Both the position numbers and the translations under genes were made by a program. Of a stretch of 64,000 nucleotides of DNA, positions 11,868-24,136 are shown one piece after another (positions within the stretch are counted from its first letter, which is position 1; each line of letters opens with the position of its first letter). The notes under the pieces are model-generated. The model made no database searches and was not told where the DNA came from. It saw nothing but the letters and a program-made list of their open reading frames with translations. The stretch comes from Nicotiana tabacum (lineage: Eukaryota; Streptophyta; Magnoliopsida; Solanales; Solanaceae), in assembly GCF_000715075.1 (NCBI RefSeq), contig NC_134087.1:129043518-129107517 (forward strand), given 5' to 3'.

Positions 11868-12345
11868 CTATAGCCATGATATCTATTAGTTTAAGAAATA
11901 AAGCAGTAAACTAATTACAGGAAGGTTGCTAGTTTTTTACCAAGTTCTGCAGATTAAACTTAAAACGAGCGAGGCGATTTAGATTTGATTGATAGTTCCT
12001 ATAGGCATATTTTCTAGGCGTTGCTAATTTAAAACACTGTCATTGGCATACAGGAATCCTATAGGCAGGTCATCTATATGTAGTCGATTGTTTTAGCCTA
12101 TAAACTCATTTGCCTAGTCACAGATGCAGGTGCAAAATGCAGGAAGTCCTATAGGCATTTTATCTATATGATAATGCAGAAGTGCAGAAACCTATAGACA
12201 TGGTCTCTATATAATGTAGAAGTGCAAAAACTTATAGACATGGTATCTATATGAAATGCAGAAGTGCAAAAGCTGAAAGCAGGATATGTGAATGCAGAAG
12301 TATAGTAATCCCCTATGAACATGGTATCTACCCCTTTGCATGCAC
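11868..12345 (-). repeat. Dispersed CCTATAGGCATG repeat within the LTR of B
   Basis: About seven degenerate copies of CCTATAGGCATGGTATCTATATG occur, several followed by AATGCAGAAGTGCAAAA, at irregular 40-80 bp spacing. The same set is in the other LTR at 41205-41690. CCTATAGG is itself a palindrome. Function is unknown. Confidence 0.6.
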
Positions 12346-14798
12346 GATTGACCCTTCTTTTTTCACTAACATCCCCAATAGTTATTACAAATTATTACAG
12401 CCCAGAATGAATAAGAAAAGAAAAATTACATTAGAAATTAAAGTACAACCAAGGGGAGCCTAATTCAGACTCCAGGTCTGAAATATGAGATGAACCAACT
12501 CCAAAGATCAAGATCCCAAGCCTTTCTCTTATTTGGATGTGTTAGAGTTCCCTAAGAGCCTCAAATGGACTCCGGGAAGTGCTCACACCTAAACACATAC
12601 AAGATTAAGAATATAATGCAGTGTGGAAGGGCCAACCCTTAAGTATCCAAGTTCAGAGGGAACTCAAGGTCCCAAGGCAAGGCTTACAGGAGGAGGGCAG
12701 AGCTTAGAAGCTAAGAGTAAGTGTAAGTGCAGAGTTTGAAAAGGGGAAAGGGGAAGTGGTAGAGAAACATGGACAGGCTAGTGGGCATACCTAGCAATGG
12801 GAAGTGCTGGCACACCCCACAAGCCTATTAGAACACATTGTTTTGGGAGTCAGGATCCTCTAAGGGATCAAGTCCAGACATGAACAATAACTTGCATATT
12901 GTCATGTCACGAACTACAACTCAAATCACATAGAGGGGAATAAGGGTACAAGGATTCATAGCAGAAACAAGTAAAAGAAATTAACATGCTAATTAAACAT
13001 TCAACTCTATATAGACAGTAAAGTAGACATGGATGTAAAGGCTATAAGTGACCACATTGGGATGATGCTGAAGCTAAAACTAGAACATACCAGTCTCAAA
13101 GAAACAAGTGAAAGAAAGTAGTAGTCTTGCAAAGCCAAAGTGAAAACAGGCAGTCAGAATGCTATGATCTTAGAAAAGAATCGTGAGGTTGTAAGGGTGA
13201 AGTATGAAGTGTAAAAGTGTTGAACTGAAGGTTTGTTAAAGTGCAGAAGGGTCGTGCCCTCTTATAGTGTTGAAAGCAAGAAGAAATAGGTAAGGAAATA
13301 GTTTGAAAATCAATTACACAAGATTTCCCCCTAATTAAGGGATTCTGATTTCAAACGGGCAAAACTAATTAAGGAAATGGATTCATCAAACACTTTTTCA
13401 AATCAGCATAAAAGGGGTAAATACATAAAAGTCTATTTAAGGACAATGGCTTGACAACACACGATTTGTGCAAATAAGGAAAGGAAATCAGTTAACAGCC
13501 AAGAAAATTGAAAATTGAAGATTTTGTATGAATGACCCAAGTCAGAAAAATGGGAAAGATTTCAACTTAAGGAAAATTAGTGCCAATCAATTAGACTTAT
13601 TAAAAGGAACTCTGAATTAATCACAAGTTGGAAAACCATTCTGAAGAAAGATTACTCATATATAAAAGCATACAGACACGTTAAACATGAAGAAATTTGT
13701 CATGCTATTCAAAAGAGTCTAGTGTAGGAGAATCAGAATTATGTGCAAACAAAAGAAGTTCACACTTTGTTTATAGACCTAGAAATAAGTCTGAAAGAGC
13801 CAAGAGTCATCAAACAGAACCCTAGTTTGATCATATGACCAAACTTGGAGGAAACCCCCAAATTCTAGGGTTTCCGACTCGAGTCTAATATAGAGATGAG
13901 GAGGCAACAGGCTCAGAGATTTCCTCTCAGAATCTCATGAGAAGACAAGTAGATACAAATAATATTCGAAGCAGACAGAGCGTAGGAGCATAATGAGAGA
14001 ATAGTCACGACAGTAGAAGAAACGTGTTTAAGAAAACCTTTTAGAAAGGACTTAAACAGAGTTCAGTATAAGGCAAACAAAACTTAAGAACTCAGTAGGA
14101 AATACATATAATAGAAGATCACAAAAATTTTGGAAAAGCATAACAAAAGATCATATAGGAAGATACAACAAGATAAACATGCGAGCATGGTACAAAACAC
14201 AGTAGAAAAACAAAGCACAAAAAAACATGCATGATAAAGAAAAACATGAGAACATAGTAGAAGAACATGCGTGGTAGAAAAGAAAACATCAGAACATAGT
14301 ATAGACAAATACACACAAAGAAAAGAAGAAGAAAAATCAGAGAAACATTTTAAGCTTTTCAGAAAAAACCTAAATCGAAAAGAAGTGATTTTTGAAAGAA
14401 AAATTAGGAAAAACGTTTAAAAACTCAAGTAGAGCACATATATAGAATAGATTTAAGAAAACAATCAGAGAAAACATCGAATAGCTAGGGTTTTAGATCA
14501 ACCCTAAAGCGAGAAAGGCTTGGAAAAAGTACGATCTGAGTCGGATAAGTCATAATTAGGCTCATAATGCTTGGATATGCCGGAGCAAGGCTGGAGAGGG
14601 CATAAAACCTCGAATCGAAGAGGATTTGAACAGACACCATTGAGGTCTGACCTCGAAACTTCGAACACCAAGTGTTTAAGAGTAGAGGGAGATGAGTTTA
14701 AGCCATCCATGGCCTGAGAGGCCATGGATTCAGGTGAGCTGAAGCTAGAAGACAGTAGGAGATGATTAGGGTTTCAAGAACCTTTGAGAGAGTTTGAG

Positions 14799-14913
14799 AT
14801 ATAAGAGGATTCAGAAGCGGCGGTTGGTGAGAAATGGGATAGGGTTGGGGGGTGTTTGGGAATTAAAAAGGAAATGGAAAATTCCGGCCGTTGATCGAAA
14901 TGATCAACGACCT
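14799..14913 (-). promoter_or_regulatory. Probable LTR promoter of B
   Basis: The palindrome GGCCGTTGATC ... TGATCAACGACC (14886-14912) lies about 80 nt upstream, on the minus strand, of a CTTATAT TATA-like box (14799-14805). The right LTR has the palindrome with a perfect GGCC end (44227-44253), but its TATA-like box is changed. The same palindrome core is in element C. Confidence 0.5.
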
Positions 14914-15510
14914 GGATCAAAAGGGGAAACCGGGCGGGTTGGATAAGCGAGTTAGGGGAGGATCATTTTAGGAATTAGGCTGGACCATTTGAATTTGAAA
15001 TTGGGGCTGATTTTAGGCTATAATTGAAATGAAATAGGGCTAGTATTTAAATAACCACTTTTCCCTTTTATTTTTATAAAAATAGTAAAATGATTTCTAA
15101 AAATAAATTAAAAGTACTAAATTAATTGATAATGTATAAATATTAAATAAAAAATACTAGAATCAATTTTGTAATTATAAACGTAATTAAATCTTAAGAT
15201 AGGCTAAAATTGCAATCATATGCAATTTAGCTTTAAAATAATAAATAAATTTGTAAAAATGCGTAAATATTACCTTAGCTATATTTTCGTATAAATGTGA
15301 GAATAAAATAAGTTATTCACCAAAATGACGATTTTGGGAATAACTATTAATTTTTGTACTGCTAAAATGAGCAATAAATTGATTTAAAAAATCTTTTAAA
15401 AATTAGGAAAAAATACTAAAACACTTGGGCATACTTATATATACATATATATGCTATTTTGAAAGTATTTTGCATATATAAAATGCATAGGGAAAAATTG
15501 GGCATCAACA

Positions 15511-15525
15511 GCTGCCCCTCTTTAC
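15511..15525 (-). promoter_or_regulatory. Polypurine tract of element B
   Basis: The minus strand reads GGTAAAGAGGGGCAGC immediately before the LTR start TGTTGATGCCC. Confidence 0.85.
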
Positions 15526-15603
15526 CTGGGAAGGATGAAAGAGTTGTCCGGTAAAGATGTGATGGCCAATTTGACCGAACGAAATGGTTTGAAGAGGTTG
15601 ATC

Positions 15604-15667
15604 GTGCTCTAGTTCCTAAGATTCCTACATATCCTTGGTCTTACAGGAACCAAGCCATATATAGTTC
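15604..15667 (-). other. Conserved Tat 3' hairpin motif, PPT-proximal copy in B
   Basis: The minus strand reads GAACTATATATGG, a loop with GGTTCCTG and then GGATATGTAGGAATC. CTATAT pairs with ATGTAG through one wobble. The position before the PPT matches D and C. Confidence 0.7.
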
Positions 15668-15859
15668 AGGATTCATCGGCGGAATATGCCGATGGAGATT
15701 TTTCAAGAATGGACGAGATATTCGGGTTGGGATGGATGGTAGAGCTGTGGGAACTGGAATGGGATTGATCCTGCTAAGACGGCTGTTGCTCGCCGGTTTA
15801 CCTGCAAATAAGCAATACAAGTGTATATTGTGCGTAAATTTAAACATGATGCAAGTTCC

Positions 15860-16305
15860 CGTTGGACCATAAATGTTGTCTTTGGACGGTTAGGATAACG
15901 TCCTTGGACCATGATGTCCTGGGCCATGAAGCATATAATAAAGGATTCACAGGCCATGAAATGATGCTCTCAAGCTATGAGGATGATGCCTCCGAACCAT
16001 GATGCCTTTGAATAATGATATGAAAAAGATTAAAAAGGATCCTCGGGCCATGGCATGGTGTTCTCGGGCTATGCAAATGGTGCTTCTGAACGATGATGCC
16101 CTTGGATAATTTGGGGATCTTTCAGCACATGAGATACAGTAGGGTGGCGATCTTTCAGCCATGCAAATGTAAATAAGGTGGCGATCGTTCGACCATGCAA
16201 GAAGTAAATGAAGGTGGCGATCTTTCAGCCATGGAAGAAGTAAATGAGGGTGGCGATCTTTCAGCCATGCAAAAAGTAAATGAAAGTGCCAATCTTTCAG
16301 CCATG
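15860..16305 (-). repeat. Degenerate short tandem repeats in the 3'UTR of B
   Basis: From 16105 to 16305 there are five or six units of about 36 bp with the plus-strand core GGTGGCGATCTTTCAGCCATGC. From 15860 to 16100 a looser GGGCCATGA/GATGATGC repeat is seen. The open frame on the minus strand here is only repeat-encoded peptide. Confidence 0.75.
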
Positions 16306-16307
16306 CG

Positions 16308-17165
16308 AGATGGAGGTAGAGCTTAACCTCGGAAGGAAGAACGGTAGCCTTATGCAATACATGAAATGCAGATGGAGACAGAGCTTAGTCTTGGAAGGTA
16401 GAGTGGTAGCCTTATGCCATGCAGAGAATGCAGATGGAGACAAAGCTTAGTCTCGGAAGGCAGAATGGTAGCCTTATGCAATGTAGAGAATGCATATGGA
16501 GACAGAGCTTAGTCTCGGAAGGCATAATGGTAGCCTTATGCAATGCAGAGAATGCAGATGGAGGTAGAGCTTAACCTCGGAAGGCAAAATGGTAGCCTTA
16601 TGCAATGCAGAGAATGCAGATGGAGACAGAGCTTAGTCTCGGGAGGCAGAATGGTAGCCTTATGTAATGCAGAGAATGCAGATGGAGGTAGAGCTTAACC
16701 TCGGAAGGCAGAATGGTATCCTTATGCAATGTAGAGAATGCAGATGGAGGTAGAGCTTAACCTCGGAAGGCAAAATGGTAGCCTTCTACAATGCAGAGAA
16801 TGCAAATGGAGACAGAGCTTAGTCTCGGAAGGCATAATGGTAGCCTTATATAATGCAGAGAATGCAGATGGAGGTAGAGCTTAACCTCGAAAGGCAGAAT
16901 GGTAGCCTTATCAATGCAGAGAATGCAGGATGGAGGTAGAGCTTAACCTCGGAAGGTAGAATGGTAGCCTTATGCAATATAGAGAATGCAGATGGAGATA
17001 GAGCTTAGTCTCGGAAGGTAGAATGGTAGCCTTATGCAATGCAGAAAATGCAGATGGAGGTAGAGCTTAACCTCAGAAGGCAGAATGGTAGCCTTATACA
17101 ATGCAGATAATGCAAATAGAGATAGAGCTTAGTCTTGGAAGGCAGAATGGTAGCCTTATGCAGGA
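16308..17165 (-). repeat. 14-unit minisatellite of about 61 bp in the 3'UTR of B
   Basis: Each unit reads on the plus strand GATGGAGACAGAGCTTAGTC, then TCGGAAGGCAGAATGGTAGC, then CTTATGCAATGCAGAGAATGC. Each unit can form two hairpins: GAGAC/GTCTC (or GAGGT/ACCTC) around AGAGCTTA, and AAGGC/GCCTT around AGAATGGTA. Two unit types alternate, differing in both arms of the first hairpin at once. The array lies between pol and the PPT. Confidence 0.95.
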
Positions 17166-17790
17166 AGTAAAATGGCAAATGGCAATAGAGCTTTCTTAGC
17201 TGATAGCGGATTGCGATATTGCGACTACTGGGGATACTGTGTCTGCTGGGGACACTGTGTGTGGATAGCAGCTGTGAGTAAATGCAACGGTTATGAGGGT
17301 AGTATTTTTGAGCAATGTGAGTCTCGTGAGTGTATAGTATATTTGATGATTTTGCAACTCAAGTGCCTGCATCCAAAGAAAATCATGAGTTTTGTAAAAA
17401 AAGGGAGGTTAGTTCGTATTCCCTCTGGCTCTGCTTTACCTGCTCAGCTCTGTTTTGGTGATACTGTACGTATTATTGGGGTAGTGTTGCTAAACGAAGT
17501 AACTTTGTTAACAGACATGCATGATTTAGTAAAAAATATAACATAAATACATAATCGAGAATAGTTTTCCTTAGATGAACCTACGACTGCGACGTGGTTC
17601 AAGACATTGCAACTTCTCTTGCTCCGGAATTTTGAGGGTCCTCCTCAATATTCTGACCCAGTTTACTGGGTTGCTGCTTCTGATGGCTGCTTGCGGCGAA
17701 TGGCTGAAATCACTTCGGAATTTTGAGGGTCCTCCTCAAAAATTTTCCCCAGTATTCAATTGCGGAGGAAATGAAAATTTTATTGAATTG
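17166..17790 (-). other. Non-coding 3'UTR of B between array and hairpin motif
   Basis: No gene is seen. A direct duplication of CGGAATTTTGAGGGTCCTCC is visible near 17625 and 17720. Short open frames on the plus strand have no known domain. Confidence 0.6.
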
Positions 17791-17856
17791 CGACCGAACC
17801 CATAGGGCTGCCTATGTATCCCCTCTTAAACGGGAATCAGGTTAGGCATTGTTCAA
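17791..17856 (-). other. Conserved Tat hairpin motif after pol in B
   Basis: The minus strand has TGCCT, an AACCTGATTCCC loop, then GGATACATAGGCAGCC and GGTTCGGTCGC. TGCCT pairs with AGGCA. It starts about 28 nt after the pol stop, as in element E. Confidence 0.7.
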
Positions 17857-17883
17857 ATTACATCATAAAGGAAAGCATAAAGG

Positions 17884-20800
17884 TTACATATAGTATCGCT
17901 TCACTGCATCTGAATTGATCGGCTTCGGCCAAACTTCTCCGTCCATTTCTGCAAGTATGAGGGCTCCTCCTATTAGAACTCGGTGGACCATGTACAGACC
18001 GTGCCAGTTAGGAGAGAACTTCCCTTTGGCCTCATCCTGATGTGAGAAAATCTTCTTTAACCCTAGCTGCCCCGGTGTATACTATCTTGGCTTGACTCTT
18101 TTGTTGAAGGCTCTGGACATTCTGTTATGATAAAGCTGACCATGGCAAACTGCATTCATTCTCTTTTTGTCTATAAGAGCTAGATGTTCGTAACGACTTT
18201 TTACCCATTCTGCATTGTCGAGTTCAGCTTCTTGTTTGATCCTTAGGGAAGGAATTTCTACCTCAACGGGAATAACAGCCTCTGTACCGTAACCCAACAT
18301 ATAGGGGGTTTCCCCGGTTGATGTGCGAACTATGGTACGATACCCCAATAAAGCAAGTGATAACTTCTCGTGCCACTGCTTATGCTTCTCTATCATTTTC
18401 CTTAGTATCTTCTTGATATTCTTATTGGCGGCCTCTACGGCTCCGTTCATCTGAGGTCTGTAGGCTGTAGAATTCTTGTGTTTGATCCTGAAGGTTTCAC
18501 ACATGGCTTTCATCAAGTCTCTGTTGAGATTGGAACCATTATCAGTAATGATTAATTCTTGGAATTCCTAACTGACAAACGATACGGTTGCGGACGAAGT
18601 CTGCTACGACTTTCTTAGTCACTGCCTTGTACGATGCTGCTTCAACCCATTTGGTGAAATAATCAATTGCCACTAGGATAAACCTGTGCCCGTTTGTTGC
18701 GGCAGGTTCGATTGGTTTGATAACATTCATTCCCCAAGCGGCGAACGACCATGGTGAGCTTGTTGCATTAAGCTCGTTTGGAAGCACCTTTATCATATCT
18801 GCATGTATCTGATAGCGGTGGCACTTTTGAACAGACTAGATTCAGTTCGTTTCCATAGTCATCCAAAAATAACCAACTTGGACTATCTTCTTGGCTAAGA
18901 CAAAGCCATTCATATATGGCCCGCAGGTCCCAGCATGGATTTCTTCTAGTAATTTAGATGCCTCATTTGCGTTGACACACCTTTGTAATCCCAAATCAGT
19001 AGTCCTCCTATACAGGATTTCTCCGTTGTGAAAGAAATTGTTAGATAACCTCCGAAGCGTGCGCTTCTGAATAGCGTTTGTGAGCTCTAGGTATTCTCCT
19101 TTCGCCAAGTATTCCTTGATATCATGAAACCAAGGTTTTCCATCCACTTCTTCTTAGACGTGAGCACAGTAAGCTAGCTGATCGTAGATCTTTGCTGGAA
19201 TAGGGTCAATGAAATTCTTATCTGGATGTTGTAACATGGATGATAGGGTAGCCAATGCATTGGCAAACTCATTTTGGACTCAGGGAACATGGTGGAACTC
19301 TGTCTTTGTGAACCTCTTTCTCAACTCCTGTACGTGATGCAGCTAAGGGAGTATCTTGGAGTTCTTGGTCGCCCATTCTTCTCGGACCTGATGTATAAGC
19401 AAGTCTGAATCCTCGATCACTAGCAACTCTTGAATGTTCATGTCAATGGCCATCTTGAGTCCCAAGATGCAGGCCTCATACTCAGCCATGTTGTTGGTGC
19501 AAGGGAATATGAGTTTGGCAGACACCGGATAATGCTGATCAGTTTTTGACACTAGGACTGCTCCTATGCCAACTCCTTTGAAATTTGTTGCTCCATCGAA
19601 AAACATTCTCCAACCGTCAAAGGATTCTGCAATGTCTTCTCCTAGGAATGATATCTCTTCATCAGGAAAATAGGTCTTTAAGGATTCGTATTCTCCGTCC
19701 ACGAGATTCTCGGCAAGATGATCTGCCAAAGCCTATCCCTTGATTGCTTTCTGAGTTACGTAGATAATGTCGAATTCACTTAGCAGGATTTGCCACTTGG
19801 CTAGCTTTCCAGTGGGCATGGGCTTTTGAAAGATGTACTTCAACGGATCCATGATATGAGATACGTGGTATAGGCACAGAAATAGTGCCTCAGCTTCTGA
19901 GCTACCCAAGTCAGAGCGCAACAGATGCGTTCTAACAGAGAATACCGGGCCTCGTAAGGGGTGAACTTCTTGCTAAAATAGTAGATGGCCTGCTCCTTCC
20001 ACCTCGTTTCATCATGTTGACCATGAACACAACCAAACGCTCCATCTAGCACTGCAAGGTAGAGTAATAGAAGTTTACCTGGCTCGGGTGGGACCAAACC
20101 TGGTGGTGTTGACAGGTACTTCTTGATTCTGTCGAAGGCCCTCTAGCAGTCATCAGTCCATTTGGTAGCAGCGTCCTTCTTCAACATCTTAAAGATTGGC
20201 TCACAGATTACAGTAGATTGAGCTATGAACCGACTGATGTAGTTGAGTCTCCCCAAGAAACTCATTACTACTTTATTGTTCTTTGCGGTAGCAATTCTTG
20301 AATAGCTTTGACCTTTAATGGATCCAATTCTATTCCTCTGCAACTCACAATGAACCAAAGTAGCTTTCCAGCTGGAACCCCAAATGCACATTTCGCGGGA
20401 TTCAACTTCAAGTTGTACCTTCTCAGTCTATCGAAGAACCTCCTCAAATCTTCCATGTGATCAGTGGCTTTCTTGGATTAGATGATGACATCATCTACAT
20501 ACACTTCGATCTCTTTATGTATCATATCATGGAAAATGGTAGTCATGACCCTCATGTAGGTGGCCCCAGCATTCTTTAACCCTAACAACATCATCTTGTA
20601 ACAGTACATTCCCCATGGCGTAATGAAAGCCTTTTTCTCAGCGTCTTCTTCATCCATCCAGATCTGATGATACCCAGCAAAACAATCCACGAATGACTAC
20701 AACTCGTGCTTGGCGCAATTGTCAATTAGGATGTGTATGTTTGGCAAGGGGAAGTCGTCTTTTGGACTAGCCCGGTTGAGATCCCGGTAGTCGACACAGA

Positions 20801-21310
20801 CTCTGACCTTCCCGTCCTTCTTCGGCACTGGAACGATATTGGCTAACCATGTTGGATATTCTACTACCCTGAGAACCTTAGGTTTGACTTGCTTAGTGAC
20901 TTCTTCCTTGATTTTCAAACTCATGTCAGGCTTGAACTTTCTTAGCTTTTGCTTTACTGTGGACATGTCGGATCAGTTGGCAGTTTGTGAGCCACAATAG
21001 ATGTACTTAGACCAGTCATGTCATCATACGACAAAGCGAATATGTCTTCATATTCCCTTAGAAATTTTGTGTATTCCTTCTTTTCTAATAGCGATAAGTG
21101 GACATTGATTCTCATTTCTTTGACGTTCTCTGCATCTCCCAGGTTAACAATCTCGGTCTCATCTAGTTTGGACTTAGGTCTGTTGTCAAATTTTCAACCT
21201 CTTTAACAATCTCTTTTGGTATGTTATCTTCCTCTGAATCTATGTCCGTTGGTTGCGTTGTCTCATTGCATGTCACAGTCATTGGTTCATAAAGATAAGT
21301 AATAGTAATG
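17884..21310 (-). pseudogene. Tat-lineage pol: RT, RNase H, second RNase H, integrase (element B)
   Basis: On the minus strand, in order: linker (EYEDIFALSYDDMTGLST near 21050), RT (VCVDYRDLNRASPKDD near 20800; catalytic YVDD in EVYVDDVII near 20490), the RT-linked RNase H (FTPYEARYSLLERICCALTW near 19940), a second, archaeal-type RNase H (MFFDGATNFKGVGIGAVL and NMAEYEACILGL near 19560) and integrase (FILVAIDYFTKWVEA near 18670; MNGAVEAANKNIKKIL near 18430). The tandem pair of RNase H domains is typical of the Tat lineage. The frame ends KPINSDAVKRYYM at 17884-17886. Several in-frame stops (near 20697, 20477, 20142 and 19731) and frameshifts (near 20270 and 18542) inactivate it. Protease and gag are absent upstream. 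Confidence 0.9.
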
Positions 21311-21605
21311 CTTGGGGATGGGAATAAATAAAAAAAAAAGGGAACAAGTCAGTGAGGATTATGAAAAGAAATATTGCGATATTTAAACACGTAGTGCAAG
21401 AATGTAAATCGTGTCCTAATTTGGGAGCCTCGTTGTGCCCGAGGTAGGCCTAGTGACAAGTTGATTTGGAGAACTTATAATGCTAAATGCCTCGTTTTAT
21501 TGATAAAAATAAGACGAATCCCAAAACGACACTAAATAACAGAAGATAAAAATGTCACTAATGGCCATCAGCCTTATTACATTCATAAAACGAAAAGGTA
21601 AATTC
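21311..21605 (-). other. Junction where gag and protease of B are missing
   Basis: About 300 bp of non-coding sequence links the end of ORF1 to the protease-RT linker (ITYLYEPMTVTCNE near 21290). In complete Tat/Ogre elements gag and protease fill this place. An A-rich run lies at about 21331-21342. No gag motif is found in either direction. Confidence 0.6.
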
Positions 21606-23197
21606 ATATCTATTTGGTCCCAAAAGGACCTTCCCCAGACTCGGCATCTTTGGCTCTATCGAACAGCTTCAACAGCTCGCGAAGTCCTAGCAGCAGGTAG
21701 GCTCTGGCCAGGTGTGCACCCTCGTTTCCTTTAGCATTCTGGCAGTCCTCGATCCTCTTGAGAAACTTCCTTTCCAGCTCCACTAAACCTTGTTCCAGGT
21801 ATCCTAATCGCTTGTTGGCACTGATAGCCATGTTTTTCCACTCTTCAATTAGTTTTGGTGGGCTTCTTGAATCTCACGATGCTCGCTTTCACATTTCCGA
21901 ATCCTCTTGTGCAGTTGGTTGTATTTGACCTGTGCTTCAGCCCTTTTATTGATGATTCTGTGACATCGTACAAACCCAGGTTGGCCCAGACCATTGTGAT
22001 TGTCCTCCAGCAATCCTGAATAGTATGGGATGCAGCCAACATGGTATCTGTCTGGCTCGATAGTATCTCTCCCCATGATGATCTTGCAATGCCACATATG
22101 CTGAGCTTGGCACTTATAAGGATTGTCATCAGCTTGGAAGTCGGCCCTAAAGTCGACCCTTGGTATAACCTGTTTCCTACCAACCTATCTCATAACCCGG
22201 AAAGGGACATAAAGGTAGGTTCCTCTCAAACCGATCAGTATCAAAAATGGTGCGTCCCTGGATCGGGCGATGAACTCTTCAGTAGGGACCACTCGAACAT
22301 CCATTGTATTTGATCCTCAGTCAGATTTTCAAATAGCTCCACCCATTCCTTGGCATCTTCTGGCTGAGCAAACATGTTGGGCATGTATTTCATTCGCCTT
22401 GGTTTATGGAAGGCTATATGATCGTCTTAGTCTCTATGCTAAATCTCTTGCCGATATTCACCCCTTTGGAGATGCTCCATGAGCCAGAGATAGAGTAGCA
22501 AGTTGCAGCCCTCGAAGTGTGGGTCTCCTTGTTGACACTTTTCCAGGGCTCGGTATATCTCTGCGATGATCATGGGCACTATGCTAAAGGGTTGTCCCCC
22601 AATTCCATCCATTAAAGTTTTGGTGACCATGGCTAGCCTGGTGTGGATCCTTGCTTTCTTCATTGGAAACACTATCATCCCCAAGAAACAGAACATGAAG
22701 ACAAAGACCCTTCGGTGAATATGCCCCAACGATGTAAGGGCAAATTCATCCGGATAAGTACAGTAGGATTTGTTGTGACCGTACCTTTCGTACAAATAAT
22801 CAAAGGGTATGTAAGACTCCTTCAAACATGTCAAGTCTAGATTCTTCTTTAGGCCTATCATTTTGAGGAAACCTCTACCCTTGCAATTTTCCGGCATTAA
22901 CAAACCCAGAGTCTCCCATGGTATACCAGTCAATCCTCATATTTCCTCTAGCACGGGTGTCATCTTAATCTCCCCAAAGCGAAACACAGACCTATCACAG
23001 TCCTAGAACAGAGTAGCAGCTTCTATGATTTTGTTGTTGGGTTGGACCTCCAGGAGAGAAGGTATATTTCCTAGGTATTTTCGGACAAGAGTCTGATCAC
23101 TGGAATGAAGATCCTCCCACCAGCTTAGCAACCTTGGGTGGATGTTTGTGACCATGCCAAATCTGGGGACTTGATGCCTCATGTTTCTGCAAGACAA
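21606..23197 (-). pseudogene. Ogre-type ORF1 (element B)
   Basis: Fragments on the minus strand join to one protein: PRLLSWWEDLHSSDQTLVRK and YLGNIPSLLEV (23197-23003), FRFGEIKMTPVLEEI with a stop, then TGIPWETLGLLMPENCKGRG (from 22933), IPFDYLYERYGH, and a stretch ending EGCNLLLYLWLMEHLQ. After another break comes a coiled-coil-like tail (21831-21610). This resembles the ORF1 that precedes gag in Ogre-like elements; its function is not known. In-frame stops near 23001 and 22937 and a break at 22438 make it a pseudogene. The start at 23197 is tentative. Confidence 0.7.
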
Positions 23198-23887
23198 AAA
23201 AGGGTTAGGCCCTTACACCCACCACACTCGACTATTAAATATCAATAATTGACACAAAAGCATTTAATTCTCCAAATAAATGCACAGAATGTGGTAGTGT
23301 CTGTTTGGGTTTTTGGAAAACCCAGTGGACTTTGGACGAGGATGTCTTAAAGAGTCATTATGCGAACAACATAACTGACTCGGCTAAGTTTGACCATGAT
23401 GTATGCACAATTAAACAGAGTAAGGTTTCTATGGGGTATTAGACTGGTACCCTTGAGCGGACAACTCAAGAGGGAAAGGCATGGAACCGTTGACAACACC
23501 ATTGATCGACTGGGTTTTACCGTAAATACGCCTTTGCCGGATTTAAAGGGTGATAATATCGGAAGAGCGCAACCACTCATTATAAGCGTTACTATGGTAT
23601 TTGTTTGGCACGAGTGGAATATGATGTTGAAAACATGCTTATGTAATAATTAAAACAAGTTGTCATGTATTTACACATCCATAAAGTAATAATTACAATA
23701 ATTTAAAACAGTAATAAAGGAGTGCAGTAAAGGAAAGCAGTGAAAGAAACAAGGGAAAGAAACAAGAGACAAGTTAGTTTTTGCAGTAGAAGAGGGAATT
23801 AAATGCTTGAAGGTATTAAACAAATAAAGCACAGAAGAAATGTAAAGTCACAGTAATAGCTTGAAATGGTAAAAGCCTAAAAGTATG
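23198..23887 (-). other. 5' leader of element B
   Basis: No gene is seen. It contains a perfect 6-bp hairpin at 23452-23470 (CTTGAG, loop TTGTCCG, CTCAAG on the minus strand) whose loop is shared with the leader of C. The part next to the PBS is purine-rich on the plus strand. Confidence 0.6.
23452..23470 (-). other. Leader hairpin with TTGTCCG loop (B)
   Basis: CTTGAG-TTGTCCG-CTCAAG is a perfect 6-bp stem with a 7-nt loop. In C the loop is identical and the stem is CGAG/CTCG (35803 and 36188). Confidence 0.6.
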
Positions 23888-23905
23888 TCCCCAACAGAGT
23901 CGTCA
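23888..23905 (-). promoter_or_regulatory. Primer-binding site of element B
   Basis: The minus strand reads TGACGACTCTGTTGGGGA three bases from the LTR end. It resembles the PBS of C with a G-to-A change at base 3. Ogre-type elements use a tRNA-Arg primer; that assignment is from family knowledge. Confidence 0.8.
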
Positions 23906-23908
23906 TGC

Positions 23909-24136
23909 TGTCGTGCCCCCGTTTTCTCGCGAAATAAGGTTTAGGACATTTAGGAGGACAACTCGTTCCCCTTTGGGAATTGGGTTTGAATTGAAGAGTC
24001 GCCACCTAATGATTAAAGTGCATTAGGACACTAGGAAGGAATTGATCTAGAAAACCAGAGATTGGGTAAGGGCTAGAAATTATCCTGAGGGGAAGGTGTT
24101 AGACACCCCTCAGGATCCACTAGTGTGGTTCCCAGC
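23909..24136 (-). repeat. 5' LTR of B, portion left of C
   Basis: It matches 10940-11168 of the other LTR. It ends with CCAGC (24132-24136), the left target duplication of element C. The U5 PBS-like sequence is at 23994-24004. Confidence 0.9.

Larger units (their letters stand above)
10940..15510 (-). repeat. 3' LTR of element B (4,571 bp)
   Basis: It aligns with 23909-24136 plus 40495-44863, with scattered substitutions and small indels. A 43-bp tandem duplication (11201-11286) is single-copy in the other LTR, and about 60 bp present at 41010-41085 is missing here. No coding sequence is found. A palindrome at 14886 and a TATA-like CTTATAT at 14799-14805 mark the probable promoter on the minus strand. 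Confidence 0.9.

Noticed and set aside
13900..14320. Hydrophobic minus-strand peptides rich in Phe, Cys and Leu, also at 43426-43658
   Set aside because: Translation of a purine-rich LTR stretch; present in both LTRs of B with shifted stops.
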